Assembly (NCBI GenBank): GCA_021640185.1
Contig: JAJXDX010000172.1
Location: forward strand, 1-5,292
Length of the DNA: 5,292 nucleotides
Origin: Oscillospiraceae bacterium
GTDB lineage: Bacteria; Bacillota; Clostridia; Oscillospirales; Acutalibacteraceae
Reading direction: 5' to 3'
Shown here piece after piece: positions 1 to 5,290 of this stretch. Within the stretch, counting starts at the first letter, position 1, and each line of letters starts with the position of its first letter. The notes under the pieces are model-generated. The model searched no databases and was not told the origin of the DNA. It was given only the letters and a program-made list of their open reading frames with translations. Made by a program: the position numbers and the translations under genes.

Positions 1-2
1 AT

Positions 3-17
3 TTGTAATCGTTACAA
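3..17. promoter_or_regulatory. Inverted repeat, possible Fur-family operator
   Basis: TTGTAA at 3-8 and TTACAA at 12-17 are perfect inverted repeats around TCG. Read as 7-1-7 the site has one mismatched pair, the geometry of PerR/Fur/Zur-type boxes in Firmicutes. A possible -10 hexamer, GATAAT at 18-23, follows directly, so a bound protein would cover the promoter spacer; the -35 would lie left of the window. Its position just upstream of a gene start that resembles a Fur-family N-terminus suggests autoregulation. The repeat is seen directly; the family assignment is inference. Confidence 0.4.
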
Positions 18-55
18 GATAATAACGACTACAAAACAAGAAACGAGGTGAGGCG

Positions 56-110
56 ATGGACAGAGCACAGATCGCTGCGCTGATCGGCAAAAACGGCCTG
101 CGTCCTTTGC
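56..110 (+). pseudogene. 5' remnant of a possible Fur-family regulator gene
   Basis: ATG at 56 is preceded by a good ribosome binding site (GAGGTGA, 45-51). The first codons read MDRAQIAALIGKNGLRP, which resembles the start of Fur/PerR/Zur-type regulators (a short helix, then a Gly-Leu-Arg-x-Thr motif). After Pro18 the expected T-x-Q-R and winged-helix sequence is absent. The frame stays open to 415 and overlaps the methylase gene by 67 bases, but the rest has no regulator features, no HxH or CxxC metal ligands and an Arg/Ser/Cys-rich composition typical of non-coding DNA. I infer a host gene truncated when the restriction-modification unit arrived. The end at 110 is approximate. The match is only about 18 residues, so an unrelated short gene remains possible. 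Confidence 0.35.
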
Positions 111-223
111 GTGTCCCGTCGCTTTTTCGGTCGTCCAAAAGCAGAGAAACGCTGTCCTTCCCGATCGGATACATTCAAGAAAATGCCGAGCCTTCCCTCC
201 GCCGTTCTTTTTGCTCTGCCGGC
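110..223. other. Unassigned sequence between gene remnant and methylase promoter
   Basis: About 115 bases with no supported gene. All three forward frames and the open reverse frame lack recognisable motifs, and no reverse start has a ribosome binding site. It probably contains the left edge of the DNA that brought in the restriction-modification genes. No terminal inverted repeat or target duplication could be identified by eye. Confidence 0.4.
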
Positions 224-252
224 TTGAAAAATGCGTGGATCTGTGATAAAAT
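224..252 (+). promoter_or_regulatory. Sigma-A-like promoter for the methylase gene
   Basis: The -35 is TTGAAA (224-229) and the -10 is TAAAAT (247-252), with a 17-base spacer and an extended TGA immediately before the -10. Transcription would begin near 259, giving a leader of about 90 bases before the methylase ATG at 349. GATC, the expected target of the adjacent enzyme pair, occurs at 238-241 inside the spacer and at 254-257 just after the -10. No other comparable promoter was seen between 110 and 348. Confidence 0.6.
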
Positions 253-258
253 CGATCA

Positions 259-310
259 CGGTATGTTTACGAACCGGCGTCTGTCGGTGCTAACCATCTT
301 TATCATACCG
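259..310 (+). repeat. Inverted repeat in methylase 5' leader
   Basis: CGGTATG (259-265) and CATACCG (304-310) are perfect 7-base inverted repeats separated by 38 bases. They begin at about the predicted transcription start. Inside the interval ACCG (273-276) can pair with CGGT (285-288), so the leader RNA could fold into a stem with an inner hairpin. It resembles no riboswitch I know. Confidence 0.4.
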
Positions 311-320
311 AATAAGTGCG

Positions 321-337
321 TTGACCTTTTGGGTCAA
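321..337. promoter_or_regulatory. Inverted repeat abutting methylase ribosome binding site
   Basis: TTGACC (321-326) and GGTCAA (332-337) form a perfect 6-base inverted repeat with a 5-base centre. It ends directly against the ribosome binding site GGGAGG (338-343), which lies 5 bases before the methylase ATG. It could be an operator or a small RNA hairpin affecting ribosome access. No regulator gene is present in the window to assign to it. Confidence 0.4.
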
Positions 338-348
338 GGGAGGACTTT

Positions 349-1566
349 ATGCAGAAGACGATCTGTGAATTGTTCGCGGGTGTCGGCGGGTTCCATCTGG
401 GATTTGATCGGCTGAACACGCATTGGGAAACGACATGGTTTTCGCAATGGGAACCGGGAGCAAAAACACAATGGGCTCATGATTGCTATGTTCGGCATTT
501 CGGCGAAAGGGAGGATCTGCGCGGGGAGCTTCATACCGGCGAAGACATCAGCACGATGGACAAGGAAATGATCCCGGATCATTCTCTGCTTGTCGGCGGT
601 TTCCCTTGCCAAGATTATTCCGTTGCCCATACCCTTGCTTCTTCTAAAGGGATCGAGGGCAAAAAAGGCGTTTTGTGGTGGCAGATCAGAGATATCCTCG
701 TTGCCAAAAAGGCGCCGTTTTGTCTGCTGGAGAACGTGGACAGACTGCTGAGATCTCCGGCAAAACAGCGAGGAAGAGATTTTGGCATCATCCTTGCCTG
801 CTTGTCTGAATTGGGCTACAGTGCGGAATGGCGAGTGGTCAATGCCGCACAGTACGGTGCCGCCCAGAGAAGGCGAAGGGCATTTATCTTCGCTTATCGC
901 AATGACACCGTTTACGGTGCCGAAATGGCAAAGGCGGACGCCGGAAAAGTCATCCGGAGCGATGGCTTTATGGTGAAGGCGTTCCCTATCTCGGACATGG
1001 GCAAGATCGATCGGACCTCGCTCGAGGGCGATATCGTCAACGTCAGTGACTCGTTCCGGTTCGCTTTTGAAAATGCCGGATATATGCATGACGGTGTTAT
1101 CTATACAGCGAAGGTCACGGAGCGGGAAGAGCCTCCCGTGCCTTTGGGGGAGATCCTTCAAAAAAATGTGGATGACCGCTTCTATATCACCGTGGAAAAG
1201 ATGCCGAAGTGGACGTATCTGAAAGGAGCGAAGAGGATCCCGAGGAGGTCCCCCGATGGTCACGAATATGTGTTCAGCGAAGGGCCGGTCGCTTTTCCCG
1301 ACCCGTGGGATAGACCGGGGAGAACGATGCTGACCAGCGAATCGACCCTCAATCGCTCCACCCATGTGGTCACCGACCCCGGTACCGGAAGACTTCGCTT
1401 GCTCACTCCCGTAGAAGCGGAACGGCTGCAGGGATTCGATGACGAATGGACGAATACGGGTATGCCCGACAGGATGAGATATTTTTGTATGGGGAACGCC
1501 TTGGTCGTTCCGATGATCACCCGGATGGGAAGGGTCTTAGATACGATCATCGACCGAGAGGGATGA
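349..1566 (+). CDS. C5-cytosine DNA methyltransferase, GATC type (Sau3AI/LlaKR2I-like)
   Basis: Modification enzyme of a type II restriction-modification system. It transfers a methyl group from S-adenosylmethionine to carbon 5 of cytosine, protecting host DNA. The 405 residues show the C5-methylase motifs in order: motif I ELFAGVGGFHLGF (7-19, cofactor binding), motif IV GGFPCQDYS with catalytic Cys87, motif VI ENV (128-130), motif VIII QRRRR (173-177), a variable target-recognition region (about 185-330), motif IX around LTPVEAERLQGF (352-363), and motif X GNALVVPMI (382-390). Length is normal and no motif is missing. The ATG has GGGAGG 5 bases upstream. GATC specificity is inferred from the partner endonuclease 66 bases downstream; such enzymes make GAT-m5C. 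There is no N-terminal helix-turn-helix extension, so protein-mediated self-repression of the SsoII type is not evident. Confidence 0.95.
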   Translation: MQKTICELFAGVGGFHLGFDRLNTHWETTWFSQWEPGAKTQWAHDCYVRHFGEREDLRGELHTGEDISTMDKEMIPDHSLLVGGFPCQDYSVAHTLASSKGIEGKKGVLWWQIRDILVAKKAPFCLLENVDRLLRSPAKQRGRDFGIILACLSELGYSAEWRVVNAAQYGAAQRRRRAFIFAYRNDTVYGAEMAKADAGKVIRSDGFMVKAFPISDMGKIDRTSLEGDIVNVSDSFRFAFENAGYMHDGVIYTAKVTEREEPPVPLGEILQKNVDDRFYITVEKMPKWTYLKGAKRIPRRSPDGHEYVFSEGPVAFPDPWDRPGRTMLTSESTLNRSTHVVTDPGTGRLRLLTPVEAERLQGFDDEWTNTGMPDRMRYFCMGNALVVPMITRMGRVLDTIIDREG

Positions 1567-1583
1567 ACAGCGAAACGGTTTTT

Positions 1584-1619
1584 TCGGGTCTTGTGATCTT
1601 CGCAAGACCCGATATTTTT
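1584..1619 (+). terminator. Intergenic hairpin terminator/attenuator between methylase and endonuclease
   Basis: TCGGGTCTTG (1584-1593) pairs perfectly with CAAGACCCGA (1603-1612), a 10-bp stem with a 9-base loop, followed by TATTTTT (1613-1619). It lies 18 bases after the methylase stop and ends one base before the endonuclease ribosome binding site. A run of six T (1579-1584) on the left means it could also terminate leftward transcripts. Partial termination here would keep endonuclease mRNA below methylase mRNA. The loop contains a GATC site (1595-1598). No separate promoter for the endonuclease is visible in the gap, although one inside the methylase gene cannot be excluded. Confidence 0.75.
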
Positions 1620-1628
1620 AGGAGGTGG
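1620..1628 (+). promoter_or_regulatory. Ribosome binding site that sets the endonuclease GTG start
   Basis: AGGAGGTGG is a near-perfect match to the 16S rRNA anti-Shine-Dalgarno sequence. The AGGAGG core ends 7 bases before GTG at 1633, which fixes that codon as the start; no ATG is suitably placed. The strong site directly follows the T-run of the upstream hairpin, so transcripts that read through should be translated well, with a GTG start as a modest brake. Confidence 0.8.
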
Positions 1629-1632
1629 TTTT

Positions 1633-2991
1633 GTGGAAGGGACAGCGTATACGACCAAAGAGGCGATACTGAAAAGGGCATCGGAGATCAAAGGGATCCC
1701 CTTGCGTGATGTTGACACCACGGGCCGCCTTGCCGCAGGAAAGGGAGCTATCGGAAACGTCATTGAAGAGAGCTGGTTCGGGTATTCTGTAAATTCCGAA
1801 TCAGAGCCCGATTTTCCGGAAGCAGGTGTCGAATTAAAAGTCACCCCGTATATCCGTAACCGTAACGGGATTCGTGCGAAAGAAAGACTTGTCTGCAACA
1901 TCATCAACTATATGGAAGAGTGCGACAAGGCTTTCGATACCAGTGCGTTTTGGCATAAATGCAATACTATGCTTTTGATGTCTTATGAGCATATCACAGG
2001 CAGACCAAAGGGTGATCTTCACATTGATGCAGCGATCCTTTTTCGTTTCCCGGAGGAAGACCTGATCATCATCGAGCACGACTGGGAAACGATCATAAAC
2101 AAGGTCCGTGCCGGCAAGGCACATGAGATCTCCGAAGGTGATACGCTGTACCTTGCGGCTTGTACAAAAGGCGCGAATGCAAGCAGTGTCAGGCCTCAAC
2201 CGTTTTCAAATATCCCTGCAAAGCAAAGGGCCTATTCGCTGAAAGCATCCTATATGACCCAGATTCTCAACAAGTACATTTTCGGTGAGGTCGAGGAGCC
2301 GAGGATCATTCGCCATTGGCGTTCTTTACGGCACTGCACTTTTGAAGATCATATCATGCAAAAGGTCAGTCCGTTTTACAGGAAGACCCAACAGGAATTG
2401 AAGGATCTTTTCGCTGTCGACAGCAATGCAAAAAGCTTGAATGAGATCTTGCTTGCCAGAATGCTGGGCGTTCCCGGCCGCATCGGTCATACGAATGAAT
2501 TCCGGAAAGCCGGCATTATTCCCAAAACGATCCGAGTGCGGCGTGACGGTTTTATCAAGGAGAGTATGTCTTTCCCCGCATTCGACTTTATCGAATTGGC
2601 GAACGAGACCGAATGGGAAGAATCGACATTGTATAACTATCTTGCACCCGCAAAATTCATGTTCGTGATATTCAAGCAAAGGTCGGATGGTCAGTATGCT
2701 TTTGACCGTGTGATGTTTTGGAATATACCAAACGAAGATCTGGAACAGGTCCGACTTGTGTGGGAGCGGACCATTCGAGCGATCCGTGTCGGTGTTAGAT
2801 CAACACCGATGAGCGGCGGCATCAGTAACGATCTTCCGAAGAAAAGCGAAAACCCTGTCGCTCATGTCAGACCTCACGGAAGAGATGGTTCTGACAAACT
2901 TCCGCTGCCCGACGGTCGTATGATGACCAAGCAATGTTTTTGGCTGAACAATACCTACATCCGGGAGCAGATCGAAAGATCAGTCGTTTAG
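1633..2991 (+). CDS. Type II restriction endonuclease, Sau3AI family (GATC)
   Basis: Cuts unmethylated GATC in incoming DNA and is partner to the methylase just upstream. The 452 residues align by eye along their length with Sau3AI and LlaKR2I. The N-terminal domain has the MutH/Sau3AI nuclease core: Glu45/Glu46 before SWFG, then Asp60, Glu67 and Lys69 in PDFPEAGVELK (D-x6-E-x-K, Mg2+ binding). It is followed by the family blocks ERLVCNIINYME (84-95), AHEISEGDTLYLAACTKGAN (163-182) and AKQRAYSLKASYMT (196-209). The C-terminal half (about 230-452) contains the second Sau3AI domain, ending in HVRPHGRDGSDKLPLPDGR and MTKQCFWLNNTYI. In Sau3AI that domain binds a second GATC as allosteric effector (type IIE). 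It is slightly shorter than Sau3AI (489 residues from memory) but appears intact. Start is GTG. GATC specificity is family inference. Confidence 0.93.
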   Translation: MEGTAYTTKEAILKRASEIKGIPLRDVDTTGRLAAGKGAIGNVIEESWFGYSVNSESEPDFPEAGVELKVTPYIRNRNGIRAKERLVCNIINYMEECDKAFDTSAFWHKCNTMLLMSYEHITGRPKGDLHIDAAILFRFPEEDLIIIEHDWETIINKVRAGKAHEISEGDTLYLAACTKGANASSVRPQPFSNIPAKQRAYSLKASYMTQILNKYIFGEVEEPRIIRHWRSLRHCTFEDHIMQKVSPFYRKTQQELKDLFAVDSNAKSLNEILLARMLGVPGRIGHTNEFRKAGIIPKTIRVRRDGFIKESMSFPAFDFIELANETEWEESTLYNYLAPAKFMFVIFKQRSDGQYAFDRVMFWNIPNEDLEQVRLVWERTIRAIRVGVRSTPMSGGISNDLPKKSENPVAHVRPHGRDGSDKLPLPDGRMMTKQCFWLNNTYIREQIERSVV

Positions 2992-3043
2992 GCGAACTCC
3001 TTTAGATGCGGTCTTGCAAAGATCACGCATATCGTTTTTCAAA

Positions 3044-3081
3044 GCAAGAGCAGGTCTGAAAAGACCTGCTCTTGCATTTTT
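3044..3081 (+). terminator. Rho-independent terminator after the endonuclease gene
   Basis: GCAAGAGCAGGTCT (3044-3057) and AGACCTGCTCTTGC (3062-3075) form a perfect 14-bp stem with a GAAA tetraloop, followed by ATTTTT (3076-3081). It lies 53 bases after the endonuclease stop and closes the restriction-modification transcript. On the minus strand only three T follow the stem, so it would be a weaker stop for the converging metal-transport operon. Confidence 0.92.
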
Positions 3082-3209
3082 ATGGCGAGATCTTGCGGCC
3101 GGATCTGTCGGCTTTACCGGTCATATAATGGCGTAAAAGACGCGTTGGGGCGAAGGGGACAGGCTAAGACAGCGACATCTGACCCTTATCTATCGATGGT
3201 ATCCTCCGG
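3082..3209. other. Intergenic stretch between converging transcripts
   Basis: No supported gene. A small forward open frame begins ATGGCGAGATCTTGC at 3082, but it has no ribosome binding site (it sits on the terminator T-run) and its product looks random. An imperfect inverted repeat, GGGACAG (3156-3162) and CTGACCC (3179-3185, one mismatch), lies in it with short GACA repeats between. No clear terminator for the minus-strand operon was found. The right junction of the acquired DNA may lie here. Confidence 0.4.
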
Positions 3210-3380
3210 TCAGGAAAGGCAAAGCAGCACGGCACAGGCGGCGGAGATGATGCCGCCGAGCGTGATGACGATGGTGTAGATCTTTTTCGATTCGGGATCG
3301 TCTTTTTCCTTGGCCAGATAATAGATCCCGGCAAAAAAGACGAGGATGCCGATGATCAGGCCGATGATCTTGACGGTCAT
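3210..3380 (-). CDS. Small two-helix membrane protein coupled to the metal ATPase
   Basis: A 56-residue hydrophobic protein of unknown function. Two transmembrane helices are evident, about residues 3-23 (VKIIGLIIGILVFFAGIYYL) and 35-55 (YTIVITLGGIISAACAVLLC), joined by a charged loop KEKDDPESKK. I chose the ATG at 3380 because it overlaps the ATPase TGA stop as ATGA and has GGAGG (3389-3393) 8 bases upstream; an in-frame ATG at 3395 would add five residues but lacks such a site. The overlap implies translational coupling, so the protein probably works with the ATPase, perhaps as an accessory or stabilising subunit. There is no metal-binding CxxC or His-rich motif, apart from single Cys residues near 49 and 54. 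Function is inferred only from position. Confidence 0.75.
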   Translation of the reverse strand: MTVKIIGLIIGILVFFAGIYYLAKEKDDPESKKIYTIVITLGGIISAACAVLLCLS

Positions 3381-5230
3381 GTGCTTTTCCTCCATTTCAG
3401 TAACAGGGCGGAATCGGCGATCACGAGGACGGAACCGGCGTTGTGCACCAGTGCGCCGACGACGGGGCTCAGCGTGCCGATGATGGCCAGCGTGACGGCG
3501 GCGAAGTTGAGCGCCATCGAAAAGGTCATGTTCAGCCGGATGGTGGTCATCATCCGCTTGGACAGCGCCACCAGATGGGGCAGCTCCTTGATCTCGTCAT
3601 CGACCAAGGCGATGTCCGCCGCGTCCACGGCGATGTCGCTGCCCACGCCGCCCATCGCGATGCCGACGTCGGCTTTTTTCAGCGCCGGGGCATCGTTGAT
3701 GCCGTCGCCGATCATGCACACCGGCATATCGGCGGCTTGGAACGCGCCGATGGCCGAAAGCTTACCCTCCGGCAGGCAGTTCGCCCGCACCTCGCGGATG
3801 CCAAGGCCGTCCGCGACGGCTTTGGCGGCATTTTCGTGGTCGCCGGTCAGCAGGACGGGGCGGACGCCCAGCGCGGTCAGCGCCGCGACGGTGGCCGCGC
3901 TTTCGGCGCGCGGTGTGTCGGACAGAGCGATGCACCCGGCGAAAGTGCCGTCGATCGCCACGGCGGTCACCGTGCAGCCCTGCCGGATGTGCTCTTCGGC
4001 CGCCGGGAAAGCGGGGAGAGCCACGCCGTGCTCCGTCAGCAGCTCCGGTTTGCCCGCGAGGACGGTCTTCCCCTCGACGACCGCCGTTACGCCGCGGCCG
4101 GGGAGCATCCGGAACTCCGCCGCCGCGGGCGGCCGGGCCCCGGCCTGCCGGCAGCCCTGCACGATCGCTGAGCGCTCGGCCCCGGCCGTCAGGCGCAGGA
4201 GCGCGTCTTTGGAGAGGCGCGGCGAGGCGCTGTCCACGGCGACGACTTCCGGCGTGCCGCGCGTCAGCGTGCCGGTCTTATCGAAGGCGACGATCTTTGC
4301 CCCGGCCAGTCGCTCCAGCGCATCGCCCTCGCGCACGAGAAAGCCGTGCCGGGTCGCATTGCCGATCGCTGCCATGATCGCCGTGGGCGTGGCCAGCACC
4401 AGCGCACAGGGGCAGAACACGACCAGGATCGTGACGGCGCGGATGATCTGCCCGGTGATCAGCCACGTCAGCACCGCCGCCGTCAGGGCGACGACCACGA
4501 TCCACGTCGCCCAGCGGTCGGCCAGACCGACGATCTTCGCCTTGCCCGCGTCGGCCGACTGCACCAGCCGGATCATCCGCTGGATGGAACTGTCCTCGCC
4601 GACCTTCGTCGCTTCCATCTCGAACGCGCCGAAGCGGTTGACCGTGCCGCTGGATACGTCATCGCCGACGGTCTTGTCCACGGGGATCGGCTCGCCGGTC
4701 ATCACCGCCTGATCGACGGCGGTCTGGCCGGAAATGACGATCCCGTCGACCGGGATGCTCTCGCCGGGCAGCACGCGCAGCCGGTCGCCGACCTGCACCT
4801 GCTCGGCCGGGACGATCTGCTCGCTGCCGCCGCGCAGCACACGTGCCGTTTGGGGCGTCAGGCGCACCAGTTTTTCGATGCCCGCCCGTGCCTTGGCCAC
4901 GGTCAGCTCCTCCAGCAGTGCGCCCAGCTGCATGATGAACGCCACCTCGCCTGCCGCAAAGATCTCGCCGATGCACAGCGAGGCGATCAGCGCCAGCGAC
5001 ACCAGTACGTCTGCCTTGATATCGAAGGCGGTGATCAGCCCGATGACTGCCTCCAAGACGATGGGCAGGCCGCACAGCACGACGGCGATCCACGCCAGAT
5101 CGAACGAGAACGGCCGGAAGTTCAGCAGGCTGCCGATGACGGCGATGCCGGAGATCGCCAGCAGGGCGATGTCCTTTTTGATCCCGCCCAGCGCCAGCAG
5201 ATCCTCCAGCTTGCCGATCACACGTTTCAT
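3377..5230 (-). CDS. P1B-type heavy-metal (probably copper) transporting ATPase lacking the HP motif
   Basis: Membrane ATPase that exports a transition metal at the cost of ATP. The 617 residues hold about eight transmembrane helices (near 20-36, 43-66, 73-90, 92-108, 240-258, 262-284, 567-585, 588-610). Key motifs are TGE (178-180, actuator), CPC (273-275, metal site), DKTGTLT with phosphorylated Asp317, TGDHENA (462-468) and GDGIND (508-513). There is no N-terminal HMA metal-binding domain. The ATG has AGGAG (5239-5243) 8 bases upstream. Two CsoR-like boxes precede it, pointing to Cu(I), but the last helices read N-x6-L-N (567-575) and HNAGS (596-600), matching neither the copper nor the zinc consensus exactly. 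The SEHPL block expected near residue 353 is absent: the sequence reads GAERSAIV, as if about seven residues were removed in frame. Activity may therefore be impaired. Composition is much more GC-rich than the restriction genes. Confidence 0.93.
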   Translation of the reverse strand: MKRVIGKLEDLLALGGIKKDIALLAISGIAVIGSLLNFRPFSFDLAWIAVVLCGLPIVLEAVIGLITAFDIKADVLVSLALIASLCIGEIFAAGEVAFIMQLGALLEELTVAKARAGIEKLVRLTPQTARVLRGGSEQIVPAEQVQVGDRLRVLPGESIPVDGIVISGQTAVDQAVMTGEPIPVDKTVGDDVSSGTVNRFGAFEMEATKVGEDSSIQRMIRLVQSADAGKAKIVGLADRWATWIVVVALTAAVLTWLITGQIIRAVTILVVFCPCALVLATPTAIMAAIGNATRHGFLVREGDALERLAGAKIVAFDKTGTLTRGTPEVVAVDSASPRLSKDALLRLTAGAERSAIVQGCRQAGARPPAAAEFRMLPGRGVTAVVEGKTVLAGKPELLTEHGVALPAFPAAEEHIRQGCTVTAVAIDGTFAGCIALSDTPRAESAATVAALTALGVRPVLLTGDHENAAKAVADGLGIREVRANCLPEGKLSAIGAFQAADMPVCMIGDGINDAPALKKADVGIAMGGVGSDIAVDAADIALVDDEIKELPHLVALSKRMMTTIRLNMTFSMALNFAAVTLAIIGTLSPVVGALVHNAGSVLVIADSALLLKWRKST

Positions 5231-5238
5231 GACGGTTT

Positions 5239-5243
5239 CTCCT
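5239..5243 (-). promoter_or_regulatory. Ribosome binding site of the metal ATPase
   Basis: On the minus strand AGGAG lies 8 bases before the ATG at 5230-5228. It supports that ATG and so the absence of an N-terminal metal-binding domain: the promoter and operators lie immediately upstream and leave no room for a longer protein. Confidence 0.75.
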
Positions 5244-5246
5244 ATC

Positions 5247-5264
5247 TATACCCCGGTGGGTATA
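5247..5264. promoter_or_regulatory. CsoR-family operator, proximal box
   Basis: TATACCC (5247-5253) and GGGTATA (5258-5264) are perfect inverted repeats around CGGT. This is the TACCC-N-GGGTA design of CsoR/CstR-type repressors, which release DNA on binding Cu(I) or persulfide. On the minus strand it covers the expected transcription start and lies just upstream of the ATPase ribosome binding site, so occupancy would block initiation. No csoR gene is in the window. Confidence 0.75.
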
Positions 5265-5269
5265 TGGAT

Positions 5270-5275
5270 ATTATA
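5270..5275 (-). promoter_or_regulatory. -10 hexamer of the metal-ATPase operon promoter
   Basis: On the minus strand this reads TATAAT, the exact consensus. The start of transcription would be near 5263, about 33 bases before the ATPase ATG. The -35 would fall at about 5293-5298, just beyond the window, so it cannot be checked. The hexamer lies between and overlaps the two CsoR-like boxes. Confidence 0.65.
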
Positions 5276-5290
5276 CCTATAGGGGTATAA
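5271..5290. promoter_or_regulatory. CsoR-family operator, distal box
   Basis: TTATACC (5271-5277) and GGTATAA (5284-5290) are perfect 7-base inverted repeats with TATAGG between; taken as a 10+10 palindrome it matches at 8 of 10 pairs. Its centre is about 25 bases from the proximal box, and it occupies the promoter spacer and overlaps the -10. The core resembles known CsoR/CstR sites with ACCCC-TATA-GGGGT character. Confidence 0.7.

Noticed and set aside
29..259. 76-codon minus-strand frame across the left intergenic region
   Set aside because: No ribosome binding site, no promoter, and a composition (Arg/Lys/Gln-rich) without recognisable motifs.
56..415. The full 119-codon forward frame as a restriction control (C) protein
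   Set aside because: It has a good start signal, but no helix-turn-helix pattern after the first residues, and it overlaps the methylase start by 67 bases. Only the first ~18 codons look real.
334..1365. Long open reading frame on the minus strand opposite the methylase (343 codons)
   Set aside because: It lies antisense to a gene with all C5-methylase motifs, has no ribosome binding site or family features, and its composition follows the opposite strand's codons.
1446..1709. 87-codon forward frame bridging methylase and endonuclease
   Set aside because: Out of frame with both genes, crosses the terminator hairpin, and has no motif.
3124..3129. TATAAT on the plus strand as a promoter
   Set aside because: No acceptable -35 at 16-18 bases upstream, and no gene follows on that strand.
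3082..3279. 65-codon forward frame starting just after the terminator
   Set aside because: It begins on the terminator T-run with no ribosome binding site and runs into the antisense of the small membrane protein gene.
3381..4712. Long forward open frame (443 codons) opposite the ATPase
   Set aside because: Ala/Ser/Arg/Thr-rich, low-complexity translation typical of the antisense of a GC-rich gene; the minus strand encodes an unmistakable P-type ATPase.
4346..5290. Forward open frame rich in Asp, His, Gln and Arg opposite the ATPase N-terminal half
   Set aside because: Antisense artefact of GC-rich coding sequence; repetitive-looking composition but no domain, and it runs through the ATPase promoter.
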